Assembly (NCBI GenBank): GCA_021464415.1
Contig: CM038463.1
Span: 3,162,001 to 3,226,000 of the forward strand
Reading direction: 5' to 3'
From: Lonicera japonica
Taxonomy: Eukaryota; Streptophyta; Magnoliopsida; Dipsacales; Caprifoliaceae
DNA length: 64,000 nucleotides
The notes beneath the pieces are model-generated. The model did no database searches. It saw nothing but the letters and a program-made list of their open reading frames with translations, and was not told the origin of the DNA. The translations under genes and the position numbers were made by a program. Numbering within the stretch: the stretch's first letter is position 1; each line of letters begins with the position of its first letter. Shown here piece after piece: positions 44,196 to 55,590 of this stretch.

Positions 44196-44706
44196 TGTAA
44201 CCATCCGGGTTCCCCCCTAAAATGGCTAACTTAAGTTGTAAATTATGTTCATTGTACCCACATATATACCAATTTATATCAATTACCTTCCCATTACACT
44301 GTCGATGTGGGATATTTTGAGTCGTCACAATCTCTGCACATTAAATCCCTGACTTTCTCGACAGGTTGGGATCACACACAAAGGCTTGCCGTTAGCCGCA
44401 CAAACCTGACCCACAATATTAGCACTAAGGAACTTCTCATTACACTACCGATGTGAGATATTTTGGGTCGTTACAATCTCCCCTCATTTAATCCCTGACT
44501 TCCTCATTAGGCCGGGCACAGACCCGACCCGTAATATCCACACATCACATGATAGTGTTCCTGGATCCACTCTGATATCATATGTAACCATTCGGGTTCT
44601 CTATCAAAATAGCTAGCCCAAGTTGTAAGTTATGTTCATTACACCCACATATATACCAAGAAACTTTTTATTATAATATCGATGTGAGATATTTTGGGTC
44701 GTTACA
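44196..44706 (-). mobile_element. TRIM (miniature LTR retrotransposon), TSD GAAAA
   Basis: Direct repeats of ~130 bp at 44196-44329 and 44583-44706 both run TGTAACCA(T)CCGGGTT ... GGGTCGTTACA-type. They enclose a ~250-bp non-coding interior. On the reverse strand a primer-binding site TGATATCAGAGTGG (44580-44567) follows the right LTR at once, and a G/A-rich tract precedes the left LTR. The 5-bp duplication GAAAA flanks it (44191-44195, 44707-44711). The interior includes an extra partial LTR (about 44437-44475). With no coding capacity it would depend on other elements' enzymes. Confidence 0.9.
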
Positions 44707-44711
44707 GAAAA

Positions 44712-46915
44712 TAAACTATTATTGTTTTTTTTAAAAAAAAATAATAAATATAATACCTTATATACTCTAAGTTTTGGATAAGCCCTTATCACCTACAATT
44801 AACTTTTTTATTTTTTATCCTTTCTTATAATTAATTATATTTTCTTCGTCAAACAAATTGATATTATAAATATCACTACTTTAATCCTGAAAGATAAATA
44901 AATAAATTTGAGAGTTCTAAATTTTTTAATGATTAAAAATAAAGTTGTTAATATATATATGACATGTTGCCTTTTGTATTTGTTTTTTAGAAATAAAGGG
45001 ATGTTAAAAATTAAAATTCTTACATTCAGAAAATTAATTTTTACTATTTATGATAAGAAAATATAATTAAATTTGAGAACGTATAAATAATTTTGAGCAA
45101 TCGAAACTTACAATGAATTTAATATAACTAAATGTTAAAATATTAATAAATAATTGATATTGATAGTAAAAACTACTCATACACACCTAATAATCGAATA
45201 ATGGTAGGGGACGTAATATTATTAAGTATTTTTGGACATCACCATAGGAATCGTCAAGGCTCCAAAAAGATGACTCTCGCGCTCCTTCACTTGATATATG
45301 GGTTTGTTTGAGTTCAACATGTTATATTTACATGAATCTAAGCTGGATATAACCCAAATCGTATTTATGTTTAGAATGTACCCATACTTACCACAATTAA
45401 AAAAATAAAAAAATATCAGACTTTAGGGTAATGGTTGGTCAAAAACTTATTGAGATGGATATTTTGTCATCCTAAATCCTGATTGCTATTGCTAAGGTAG
45501 TTTTATTTGTTATCAAACCAAATTTATAGGTTTTTTTAAAGTAACCAAATTTATAGTTTATTAATTATGCTTAAGGAAGATAAATTTCTTTAACATAATT
45601 CTTTTTGCTTTCACAATAATATTAATCTATTTTTGTATATACAATTTGTAAACTTTAAAAAACAAAAGCATAAATAAATCAATGTCCCTAAAAAAAATTA
45701 ACTTTAAATATTGCTAAATTAAAATTTATTATATTTTGAAGTTTTAGAAAAAAGTTTGAGAGAGAGAAAGCTGACGTGACAGTGCAAATAAGATATAAAT
45801 ATACACTATTATTACTCGCATATTCTTTTATAGATAATCTACATGTTAAATAATATGGGGATGCTAAAAATATAGAAAGACTATAATTTATAATTAAACA
45901 AAATAGGAATATATAGAAGCACTGGAGATGCTATTATATAAATAATGTACATGTTAAATAATCTGGGACATATTGGAGATATAAAAAAACTCTAATTTAC
46001 AAATAAATATTTAATGGCTATAGAGATACAATTAGAATTTTCATTTGTTTTAAACTATTTAAATCTTTAATATAGTTAATTAACTAAATACCTAATATTA
46101 TCATCAATATTACCAACATGCCTTAATAATCCTGAAACATTGGATCAAAAAATAAACATCCACACTAAATTTGAGCCACCAGTTGACAACATAAACATAA
46201 AAAGGTCCTGCTATATTATGACTGACTTGATTATTAATATATTATATGATAATATTTATTATTATTATTATTATTACTATTACAGTGAAGTAAAGAGATA
46301 AAAAAAAAATATTTTTTATTTAGTATTACAATTAGAAAAATAAAAAAATTATGTATTATTTAGTATTACAATTAGAAAATTAAATCTCACCTTTCAATTA
46401 TAATGATAAATTCACTATTTATGTATTTGTTAATAAAACAATCAAGAATTTGAATAAGTTTGAAAGGTTGCAATATTTAATAATAAATTAATTAAATAGA
46501 CAGTTATTGTTATGATTAACAGATAAATATATAACAGAAGAATTTGTAAAGGCTTCAAATACTTCATGTCTACTAATAAAATAAATATGTAGTCATAATT
46601 ATCATTGTAATTACTAGTACGCCATTACAATTCTAAGTTGTCAGATTAAAACATAAAGGCTCAAATTAAATTTGAACCACCAGTTGGGAACATAAGTTAG
46701 GAGAGTCTTGGCATATTAGGACTGACCTGATTTATTAATAGATATATATTTAATAGCCTACATATATATTTGTATCTTAGTTGCTTTCTATTATTCAATT
46801 AAGATACATACATATATAGTAGGTTACGTAAATTAATAAATATTTATATCTATTTTATTTATATTTCACACAAAAAATTCATTTATACGTTTGTTAAATT
46901 ATATTCCTTTTAAAT
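44712..46915. other. AT-rich region with diverged internal repeats
   Basis: No gene is visible. Two loosely similar segments occur at about 46165-46255 and 46650-46740 (ACCACCAGTTG, ACATAA, ATTA/GGACTGAC). An (ATT)n run is at 46255-46277. Confidence 0.35.
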
Positions 46916-46932
46916 TGGTTTTGTATCTATAT

Positions 46933-47138
46933 TTTTTTTTGTTTCCCAGGGTATCCACCGCTCGACAGCGGAGACTAATCCCTTCGCTGATTGTAGTCAC
47001 CTCGAAGGGTGGAACAGTTGGCCCAGAGATTTAAGGCTGCTCCATGCCCAAGGCGGAGATCGAACCCCCGACACTTGGTTAAGGGAGGAGGAGCCCTTAC
47101 CACTCTACCACACCCCTGGGTTAAAATATTCAATTAGA
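46933..47138 (-). mobile_element. tRNA-derived SINE with 17-bp TSD
   Basis: On the reverse strand an A box (TGGTAGAGTGGTAAGG, about 47112-47097) and a B box (GGGTTCGATCTC, about 47066-47055) lie at tRNA-like spacing. A ~110-bp unrelated body and a short A-tail (46940-46933) follow. A 17-bp direct repeat TGGTTTTGTATCTATAT occurs on both sides (46916-46932 and 47139-47155), the target duplication of LINE-assisted retroposition. It is transcribed, if at all, by RNA polymerase III from its internal promoter. Confidence 0.88.
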
Positions 47139-47349
47139 TGGTTTTGTATCTATATAATTCTATAATATTCTAAAGAATTACTTTACTTATACAGTTTTTA
47201 ATTTAATTTTAATTTATATCAAATTAAAATACTCGAATTCCAACAATTGTAAGACAAACATTATTATTGAATCTGGTTATTTTAATTTGATAAGCTGTTG
47301 TTTATTTATTCTTTTATTGAGTTTATCTTCTGATATTAATATGACATAA

Positions 47350-47985
47350 ATGGCTTCATCGGGTATTCCTCTTTCTACCACCACAGTGCTCGCCAATCCT
47401 CTTGTGAGCCATGAGAAACCAGAGAAATTTGGAAGGACAGATTTTAAAAGATGGCAACAAAAAATGCTGTTTTACCTTACTACTTTAAATCTCTCCAAAT
47501 ATCTCCATGAGATTGCCCCTACCCTTAAAGAAGGGGAAAGCAATACACAAACAGTGGTAGCAGAAAAAGGATGGAAGCATGGTGATTTTCTTTGTCGGAA
47601 CTATATTCTCAATGGATTGGACAATAAATTGTATAATGTCTTTTCTCAAACAAAGATAGCAAAAGAATTATGGGATGCTCTTGATAAGAAATATAAAACG
47701 AAAGATTCTTGCTCAAAGAAATTTGTAGTTGGTAGATTCCTTGATTATAAAAGGGTTGATTCAAAAACAGTGATAAGTCAACTAAACGAATTTCAGCTGT
47801 TACTGCATGAAATTCAAGCAAAAAACATGACTTTAAGTGAATCTTTCTAAGTGGTTGAGCTAATTGAAAAATTACCACCCTCTTAGAAAAAATTTTAAAA
47901 GTTATTTAAAACACAAATGGAAAAAAATTGTCTCTTAATGACTTGAGTGTTAGATTGAGAATTGAAGGCTAAGGGTTTGAAGCAA
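47350..47985 (+). pseudogene. copia gag fragment
   Basis: From ATG 47350, 166 codons are open ('MASSGIPLSTTTVLANPLVS', 'EKPEKFGRTDFKRWQQKM', 'NYILNGLDNKLYNVF', 'KELWDALDKKYKTKDSC', 'HEIQAKNMTLSESF') up to TAA 47848-47850. Homology then continues with further stops to about 47985. It is the same gag family as 33994-34980 but on the other strand and diverged. No zinc knuckle, pol or LTRs are nearby, so it is an isolated fragment. Confidence 0.82.
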
Positions 47986-49114
47986 ATCTAGTTTTATGCA
48001 GAGAAAATAAATGAGGACGATGCAGTTATTTCGGCCCTTTATATTTCAATTCTTATTCAACTTCACACTTACAGAATTTAACGAGAATTCAATGAGGGAT
48101 ATGAGTAAAACCAAATATTATTGAGAGTGTAAATAGAATCACTTTAGTGAAATGTGATAACTTTATAAACATTACAAATTATAAATATTCATAGAAAACT
48201 GTTATTTACATAAGAAAGTGTGTCTAACAGAACACAAATTAAATGTATAAACAAGTATAAATACAGAATTATCATATATGATTGAAGCACCTTTTTGCAA
48301 TTTAACCTAAAACTTTCCTGTAAAACATCGATTTATTATTATGTCTGTTTGGTTGGAATTTTATGGTTGCAACCAAAAGCTATTGTTTGCCTTTAGGGAT
48401 TGCACTCTTTAAAAAAATAAAATAAATTTGAGAACTACCTCCTTAAATTTTCTAAACTTAGAGATTGGATCTTAGCTTAAAACTCTTTTTTTTTTGTAAT
48501 AGTACGATTGTATATGATATTATCCGCATTAACAATAAAGTATTTGGAGTGGGGATTGTTTATTAAGTAGTAACAACACTATTTATAAAGTGATTTTTTT
48601 TCCTAATGCAATACATTGTGTGAACTGCCCAAGTGTGTTACTACTAATTAAACAATAAGAAGAACCAATCATCATATAAAATAATTACTATTTAACACTT
48701 TAAATATTGATTTTTATTAGTTTAAAAAGTTGTATTATATGATTTTAAAATTGTATATTATTCAAGTAATAAGTAGAATTACTTTAACAATAGTACCACT
48801 TAACTCAATGCTATTCAACAAAAAGAAAATTTCATAAGTACAATTGAAAAAGAACTTCCGTTTTTGTTGGTTTGAGGGTTAACTCATACGAGATATCTGC
48901 ACCACCTGTCGTGCAACTCAACTAATATTTACTTGCATTTGGTGCTAATTACTAGCCATCAAAAATTTTGCACTTGTTGAAACTTGATCTAGTTAGCCAG
49001 CTCCCGGCAATCATTTATCATTTTTTTTTGTCTGGCAGTGCATTAACATCTGTTGCTCCGTATTGCACTTTTCCCTGCAGCTAATAGCGCTTTACCGTAT
49101 GTATATGAATAGAC
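47986..49114. other. AT-rich spacer, nothing recognised
   Basis: No gene or pairable repeat was found between the gag fragment and the left end of the inverted duplication. Confidence 0.4.
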
Positions 49115-49734
49115 GTCTTAAATGAAGACATGGATGAGAGATATAAATTGAAAGTTGGGAAAGTATGAAAGAAAAATGGATGTCCATTGCGAGGGAAACA
49201 TGAATTTTAATTCGTATCAAGCTATCTGCCAAAGAAAAATATATATTTACTTTCTCACAATTGTATTCGTGTCCTTTCTTGCTTTAATCAATTGTATAAT
49301 TTGCAGACTAACCTTCTTCTTTGCTTTATAACCTGGTTGCTCATTTTCATTTTCAAAGTTATGATTAAACTACCTCTTTTCTCTTTGTTAACATATATAA
49401 TATATATTTGCTATATTATATATGTTAATACTCTTGATTACAAAAGTTATACGCTAGACATCATAAGTCTCTTCATATAATTCTCTCTTCTATTCTCGTC
49501 TCATAACATAATACTTATTTCCTTTATTTCGATCCTTAACTAGCTATATGCGCATACACATTTCTATACTAGAGATTTTGACCTTTGTCTATTAGAGAAG
49601 TTTAATTTTTGTCAAGATACACACTAGCATACAATTTACTTAGAAACATACATAAGATTCTTTACAAACTTTTTCATTTTCTTAATTTGTTGACTTACTC
49701 ATTTTTGCCCTTGTCTTTTTCTCTTTTTGAATTC

Positions 49735-50990
49735 AGTTGCCAATGGAGAACAATGAATTGTTCATCAATATGATAAAATCGAGGACAAATTTTCTTTTAG
49801 GAAACTTTTGATATCAATACTGCGTCCAGGCCATCACTTATTTTCACAATAATTTTGAAGTTCGTATTTATATATATTTTTTTCCAAATTGTTACATTAA
49901 ATATATTTATAATGTGAAGTTTTACTTTGATAATAGGGAATACTTGACAACATTGCAACGATCACATGACCACAACCTAGTTTATAGGCAGAAAAATCTC
50001 TTAAAGAATATTTTCTTTCAGTATGGTGATTACCGGATGATGGAATACATACAAAATCCAATACCATGCAGTGGTATGCTTTGCTTTCCTATGATATTGA
50101 AGTGATGTATTTTGTTTCTATTTTTTTCTTTTGGAGAAATATTTAAAGGTTTATAATATATTCTTATAGTCATTTATTTCAATTTTGTAGAAAATAAAAT
50201 CACAAGGCAAAAGGTATTTGATTATAGAGATGTAGACAATGTAATTGAGATAGTGCACGAACATCTCATTAGATCACCAATTAACGATAAAAATTGCCTT
50301 GAGTTGGTTGAGTAATTGAAAGATTTAAGACATTCTACCATGTAAACTTGGATTTTTTTTCATCTTTAAAACTTAATATTCTTACTAATATATATATATA
50401 TATATGTAGACAGGAACTTCGGATGAGTAGACACTACTGCTTGTGGAACCTAGAACAATAATTTGGCTTTTTCCTTGATATACACTTTAACATGGAGCAA
50501 TATGCATTTCGGCAGATGTTTGAGGGTGCATTATGTGCACAAAATCAAATTGACTTCGAATAAGAATACATAAAGGGGTGGTGTGCAGAAATCGAAGATG
50601 ATCAATTTATGTATGAGAGGTACTAGCAGAACCATCATAATTTCGAAAATAATTTCTTCTTACTAGAACACAATACGAGAAATGTGTGTTCACATTATCG
50701 GGTAGATAATCAAGTAAGTTCTATATTTTAAAATGTTGACTTTTAATTAATTTTTTTAATGTCATAATACAATAAAAGATTGCACTACAGGGTTAAACTA
50801 TTCAAAGAACTATGAATCATACCCTTCAGTTTTTACTTCATTATTAATGTTATCTATATTATTGTATGTATAGGGCAATCCTCAATCCAAGTGGGAGGTG
50901 GAGTGGAAATTGCACAAACATTTTTCTTTTTTAATGAAGAGCCTAATTAATATTCATCGTGTGCCCTGAATCTCAATTACAATAAAGGTA
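49735..50990 (+). pseudogene. Unidentified multi-exon gene fragment in left arm
   Basis: Exon-like open blocks follow one another. After an acceptor-like pyrimidine tract ending TTGAATTCAG (49736) there is a block at 49737-49860. Then come 49914-50076 ('YFDNREYLTTLQRSHDHN', 'YGDYRMMEYIQNP'), 50191-50320, 50410-50713 ('HYCLWNLEQ', 'IEDDQFMYERY', ending at a GTAAGT donor) and 50877-50970. Stops interrupt several of them. The right arm carries diverged copies with different stops, so both are decayed copies of one gene or of a gene captured by a transposon. I do not recognise the protein family. Confidence 0.4.
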
Positions 50991-52769
50991 ATTCTAGAAT
51001 TCCATTAACTACCTTAGTTGCGTAATAGTAATATCAAAGCTTTATTAATTAACTGCCGTGTTTGATTAAATGAACCATATTTCATTAAAAAATTAAGAAC
51101 TTAATAATAATAATTTATTAAACGTTTACCGTTAGAATATAAGTCATTTGTAGCAACATTTTGTCGCCTCCATTGCAAATCTCGGCCTCGAATAGATTGC
51201 TTGTTAGACTACCTGCAATCTATTTTGTTTTCTCCCTTTTCCTATCTTTTGTTTCCTCATTTTCTTCAGATATTCTTGTTCGTTTCCCCCATATGATTTG
51301 AATTGTTAGGCATCTATGGAAAATCTTAATTTATTATTATTTACTTACGCAAATTGATCTTTGGTGGTCGACTAAATGTTCCGGTGGGCTTTTGTTGGAG
51401 TAAACAATAAGAGTTGAACTTGTCTGGAGTTTTTAAACTAGTAATTAGAATTATGAGTGCTTATGATTTTATATTCTAATTTATTTATGCTTTTGCTATA
51501 AGTTGGGGGCATATCACAGCCAGGATTTAAAATACACGTCATTTTGTTGCAATTTATTATGAACTTATTGTCTTCTGTCAGTTATTTGATAAATGTTGGT
51601 GGTTAATGCTTGGGCAAAATTTTTGTGGAATTCATGAGATTCTAAGTCTGAAGCTTTCAGGTTGTTTGATAGTCTTGCTATTATTTGTTGGTGTGCTCAA
51701 AATAAATTCATCTTTAACAGAACTAATGTCAACAGGCAATGAAGAAATCTATTGATCAGTCAAAGAGAGACATCAGTTCCGTCAAAGTTGAATTTATTAC
51801 GAGCACACTAACAAACAATAGCAAGACTACCAAACAACCTGAAAGCTTCAGACTTATAATCACACGAATTCCACACAAATTCTACCCAAGCATTAACCAC
51901 CAACATTTATCACATAATTGTTAAAAGACAATAAGTTTATAATAAAGTGCAACAAGATGAAGTGTGTTTTAAGTATGAACCGTGACACGCCCACACTAAT
52001 AGCAAAAGCATAAATAAATTCGAATATAAAATCATCACCACTCATAATTCTAATTACTAGTTTAAAAACTCCAAATAAGTTCAACTCCTATTGTTTACAC
52101 CAACAAAAACACCACTGGAACATTTAGTAAACCACCAAAGTTCAATCTGCATAAGTAATAATAAATTTAGATTTTTTACAGATGCATAAAAATTCAAATC
52201 ATATAAAGGAAACAAACCAGAATATATGAAGAAAAAAAGGAAACAAAAGAAGGGAAAAATGAGCAAACAAAAGAGATTGCAAGTAGTATAACAACCAATT
52301 TATTGAAGGTCAAGATTTGCAATGGATGTGACAAAATGTTGCAACAAATGACTTATATTCTAAAGATAAACGTTTAATAAATTATTATCTTTCAACTATT
52401 AAGTTCTTTATTTATTTATTTTAATGTAACACAACAATTAATTAATGGACCTTGGATATTACCTCTGCAAAACTAAGGTATTTAATGAAATTCTAGAATT
52501 ACCTCTATCGTAACTGAGATCCAAGGCACGATGAATATCAATTAGGCTCTTTATCTATCAGGAAAGAAAATGTTTGTACAATTTTCACTCTACCTCTCAC
52601 TTGGCTTGAGGATTGCCCTATGCATACAATAATATAGATAATACTAATAATGAAGTTAAAAAAAAAGGGTATGATTCATAATTTTTTGAATAGTTTAACC
52701 AGTGTAATCTTTTATTGTGTTGTGACATTTGAAAAATTAATTAAAAGTGAACATTTTAAAATATAGAAC

Positions 52770-53710
52770 TTACATGATTATTTACCTGATAATGTGAACA
52801 CACATTTCTTATATAACATTCCAGTGAGAAGAAATTATTTTTTAAATTATGATGGTTCTGCCGGTACCTCTCGTACATAAATTGATCATCTTCGATTTCT
52901 ACCCACCACCCATCTATTTATTCTTCTTCGGAGTCAATCTGATTTGTGCACGTAATGCACCTTCAAGTATTTGACAAAACGCATATTGCTCCATGTTAAG
53001 AGTGTAAATCAAGGAAAAAGCCAAATCATTATTCTGGATTCCACAAGCAGTAGTGTAAAGCCATCCGAAGTTCTTGACTTCATTTATATATATATTAGAA
53101 AGAAAATTAAGTTTTTAGATTTTAGATTTAAAATCCAAGTAAAAATAGAATGTCTAAAATATAACTCAACCATTCGGGCAATTTTTATTTAATAGAAATG
53201 CTTATCTATCAATTAGATTTTCAATAAAAATATAAATTTTGCCAAATTTGTTTTCTACAAATATAACCTCCCAAAATAAGCATTTAACTCCAAAAAAAAA
53301 ATTAAGAATAAACAAAATACATCACTTCAATATCATAGGAAAGCAAAGCATACCATTATATGGTATTGGATTTTCTACGAATTCCATCATCCGGTAATCA
53401 CCATACTTAAAGTAAATATTCTTTGAAAGATTTTTCCACCTTTGAACTAAGTTGTGGTCATGTGATCGTTGCAATGTTGTCAAGTATTCTCTATTATCAA
53501 AGTAAAGCTTAACATAAATAAATCATAATTAAGTATATTTAATGTAACAAATTGGAAACTTGGGAAAAAAAACATAAATACGAACTTCAAAACTATTGTG
53601 AAAATAAGTGATTGGCTGGACGCAATATTGATAGCCGAAGTTTCCTAAATGAAATTTTGTCCTCTCATGTTTACCATGTTGATGAACAGTACATTGTTCT
53701 CCATTTGCAA
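52770..53710 (-). pseudogene. Unidentified multi-exon gene fragment in right arm
   Basis: This is the reverse-strand counterpart of the left-arm fragment. A block at about 53710-53580 contains 'GEQCTVHQHGKHERTKFHLG' and 'YQYCVQPITYF'. The block at about 53515-53355 contains 'YFDNREYLTTLQRSHDHN' and 'YGDYRMMEFVENP', ending at a GTATGC donor-like site. The block at about 53045-52775 contains 'EIEDDQFMYERYRQNHHN' and ends at GTAAGT. The acceptor preceding the first block is CAA instead of CAG. It retains the 'EIEDDQFMYERY' block more cleanly than the left arm. Family unknown. Confidence 0.4.
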
Positions 53711-54318
53711 TTGAATTCAAAAAGAGAAAAAAGACAAATGCAAAAATTAGTAGGTCAAAAAATTGAGAAAATGAAAACATTATGTATATGTCTAAGTAAA
53801 TTGTATGCTAGTGTGTATCTTGACAAAAACTAAACTTCTCTAATAGACATAGGTCAAAATCTCTAGTATAGAAATGTGTGTGCGCATATAATTAAGGGTT
53901 GAAATAAAGGAAATGAGAATTATGTTATAAGAAAGAATTATATGAAAAAGACTTATAGTGTCTAACGTGTGACTTTTGTAATCGAGAGAAAAAAAGTAGA
54001 GTAATTATAACCTTGAAAATGAACAACCAGGTTATAAAGCAAAGAAGAAGGGTAGTTTGCAAATGGTACAATAATTAAAGTAAGAAAGGACACGAGTACA
54101 ATTGTGAGAAAGGAAATATATAATTTTTTTGGCAGATAGCTTGATACGATTTAAAATTCATGTTTCCCTCGCAATGGACAGCCATTTTTGTTTTATTTTT
54201 CTTGCACACTTTCCCAACTTCCAATTTATATCTCTCGTCCATGTCTTCATTTAAGACAAAAATACCCTGATATAAACCCCTTTCCCTCTCTCTTACCTAT
54301 ACAAAGTTCAGAGAGAGA

Positions 54319-54432
54319 AATGCTAAGATCGATCAGGTGAAGGCGAGCATGGGGAATGGTGTTCTTACTATGGTCGTGCCCAAGCAAGAGGAGAAGAAAC
54401 CAAAGGTCAAAGCTATCGATAACTTTGGTTAA
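54319..54432 (+). pseudogene. 3' end of a class I small heat-shock protein gene
   Basis: 37 codons plus stop encode '[20 protein letters not shown]', then '[17 protein letters not shown]'. This matches the last part of the alpha-crystallin domain and tail of plant cytosolic class I small HSPs (usual form N-A-K-x-D-Q-V-K-A-S-M-E-N-G-V-L-T-V-x-V-P-K, ending V-K-A-I-D-I-S-G). These proteins are ATP-independent chaperones that hold unfolding proteins under heat stress. The N-terminal arm and most of the crystallin domain are missing, so it is a fragment. It starts 60 bp right of the inverted duplication, a rearrangement boundary. Confidence 0.88.
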
Positions 54433-54830
54433 ATTCATCGATCATAGACGTTTTATTTTGCTTTATGTGCAGTATGTCATGTGATGTTTTCTATTTTTTA
54501 TTTTTATTTTTTCTGTATGATGGTGGCTTTAGATATGTTACAGGTGATGTTTGTTCGGTAATGTTGATGCTATTAAGAATACAAAAAGCTTCCTGTTTTA
54601 TTTAATTTGAGTGCATACTTCGATAAGAACGAGGTTAACATATATTAAATTTGAAATATCTACAAAATTGGCATTAGTGGATGGTTAATTTTAAACAAAA
54701 ACAAATTGGATTAAATAATATTTCTACTATTTTTTGTCGAAAATACAAAATTTGTTTATTTTTAAATTAAAATAAACTACTCTGTTTTTATTGCGTTGAA
54801 CATGTGGTACTAAAACTGTTTAACACATTC
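54433..54830. other. AT-rich DNA between sHSP fragment and tandem array
   Basis: Could include the original 3' untranslated region of the small HSP gene near its left end. Nothing else is recognised. Confidence 0.35.
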
Positions 54831-55590
54831 AGTTTAGTTATATTTGTTCACCTATGGTACTAAAACATTTTTAGCACCATTCTAGTGTTGGACAATTGGT
54901 GCTAAAACTGTTTTAGCACCATGTGATTAGTTACTTTACACAAAAACGGTGTTAAATCTGTTTTAGTATCAAGATGTGTAGAATTGGTTGCGGTGTTAAA
55001 ACTATTTAGCACCTTCAGTTTAGTTATATTCGTTCACCCGTAGTGCTAAAATATTTTTAACACCATTCTAATGTCGGACAATTAGTGCTAAAACTGTTAG
55101 CACCATGTGATTAGTTACTTTGGATAAAAATTGTGTTAAAACTGTTTTAGCACCTTGATGTTTAGAATTGGTTGGGGTGCTAAAACTGTTTAGCACCTTT
55201 AGTTTTGTTATATTTGTTCACTTGTGGTGCTAAAACCTTTTTAGCACCATTCTAGTGTTGGATAATTGGTATTAAAACTATTTTAGCACAATGTGATTAG
55301 TTACTTTGGACAAAAATAGTGTTAAATCTGTTTTTAGCACCTTGATGTGTATAATTGGTTGGGGTGCTAAAACTGTTTAGCTCTTTCAGTTTTATTGTAT
55401 TTGTTCACCTGTGGTGCTAAAATATTTTAAGCACCATTATAGTGTTAGACAATTGGTACTAAAACTGTTTTAACACCATGTGATTAGTTAATTTGAATAA
55501 AAATTGCGCTAAATCTATTTTAGTACCTTAATGTGTAGAATTAGTTGGGGTGCTAAAACTGTTTAGAACCTCCAGTTTAGTTATATAATT
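54831..55590 (+). repeat. ~186-bp tandem array with palindromic motifs
   Basis: The anchor AGTTTAGTTATATTTGTTCA (or close variants) recurs at 54831, 55017, 55201, 55388 and 55574, giving about four units of 184-187 bp. Each unit contains two or three hairpin motifs built on GGTGCTAAAAC and its complement GTTTTAGCACC. At 54899-54921 the two halves form a perfect palindrome around one T. Units are diverged from each other. The density of short palindromes resembles subterminal repeats of CACTA elements, but no CACTA tip adjoins. Confidence 0.88.

Larger units (their letters stand above)
49115..54257. repeat. 5.1-kb inverted duplication (two ~2.5-kb arms, ~42-nt spacer)
   Basis: The left arm 49115-51728 and the right arm 51771-54257 are reverse complements, from GTCTTAAATGAAGACATGGA at the left edge and its complement at the right edge, to GAACTAATG and CATCAGTTC at the centre. 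Landmarks pair all along: TTGCAACGATCACATGACC, ATTACCGGATGATGGA, CTACTGCTTGTGGAA, ATCGAAGATGATCAATTTAT and TTTGGTGGT. Arms differ by substitutions and indels, with one non-homologous stretch (about 50150-50300 against 53170-53320). A read-through transcript would form a long imperfect hairpin. No terminal target duplication was found. Confidence 0.9.

Noticed and set aside
53529..53780. Reverse-strand ORF with an apparent signal peptide (MFSFSQFFDLLIFAFVFF).
   Set aside because: The hydrophobic start is the pyrimidine tract of an intron; the left arm of the palindrome keeps a CAG acceptor there, which is mutated to CAA in this copy. Only the part after it looks exonic.
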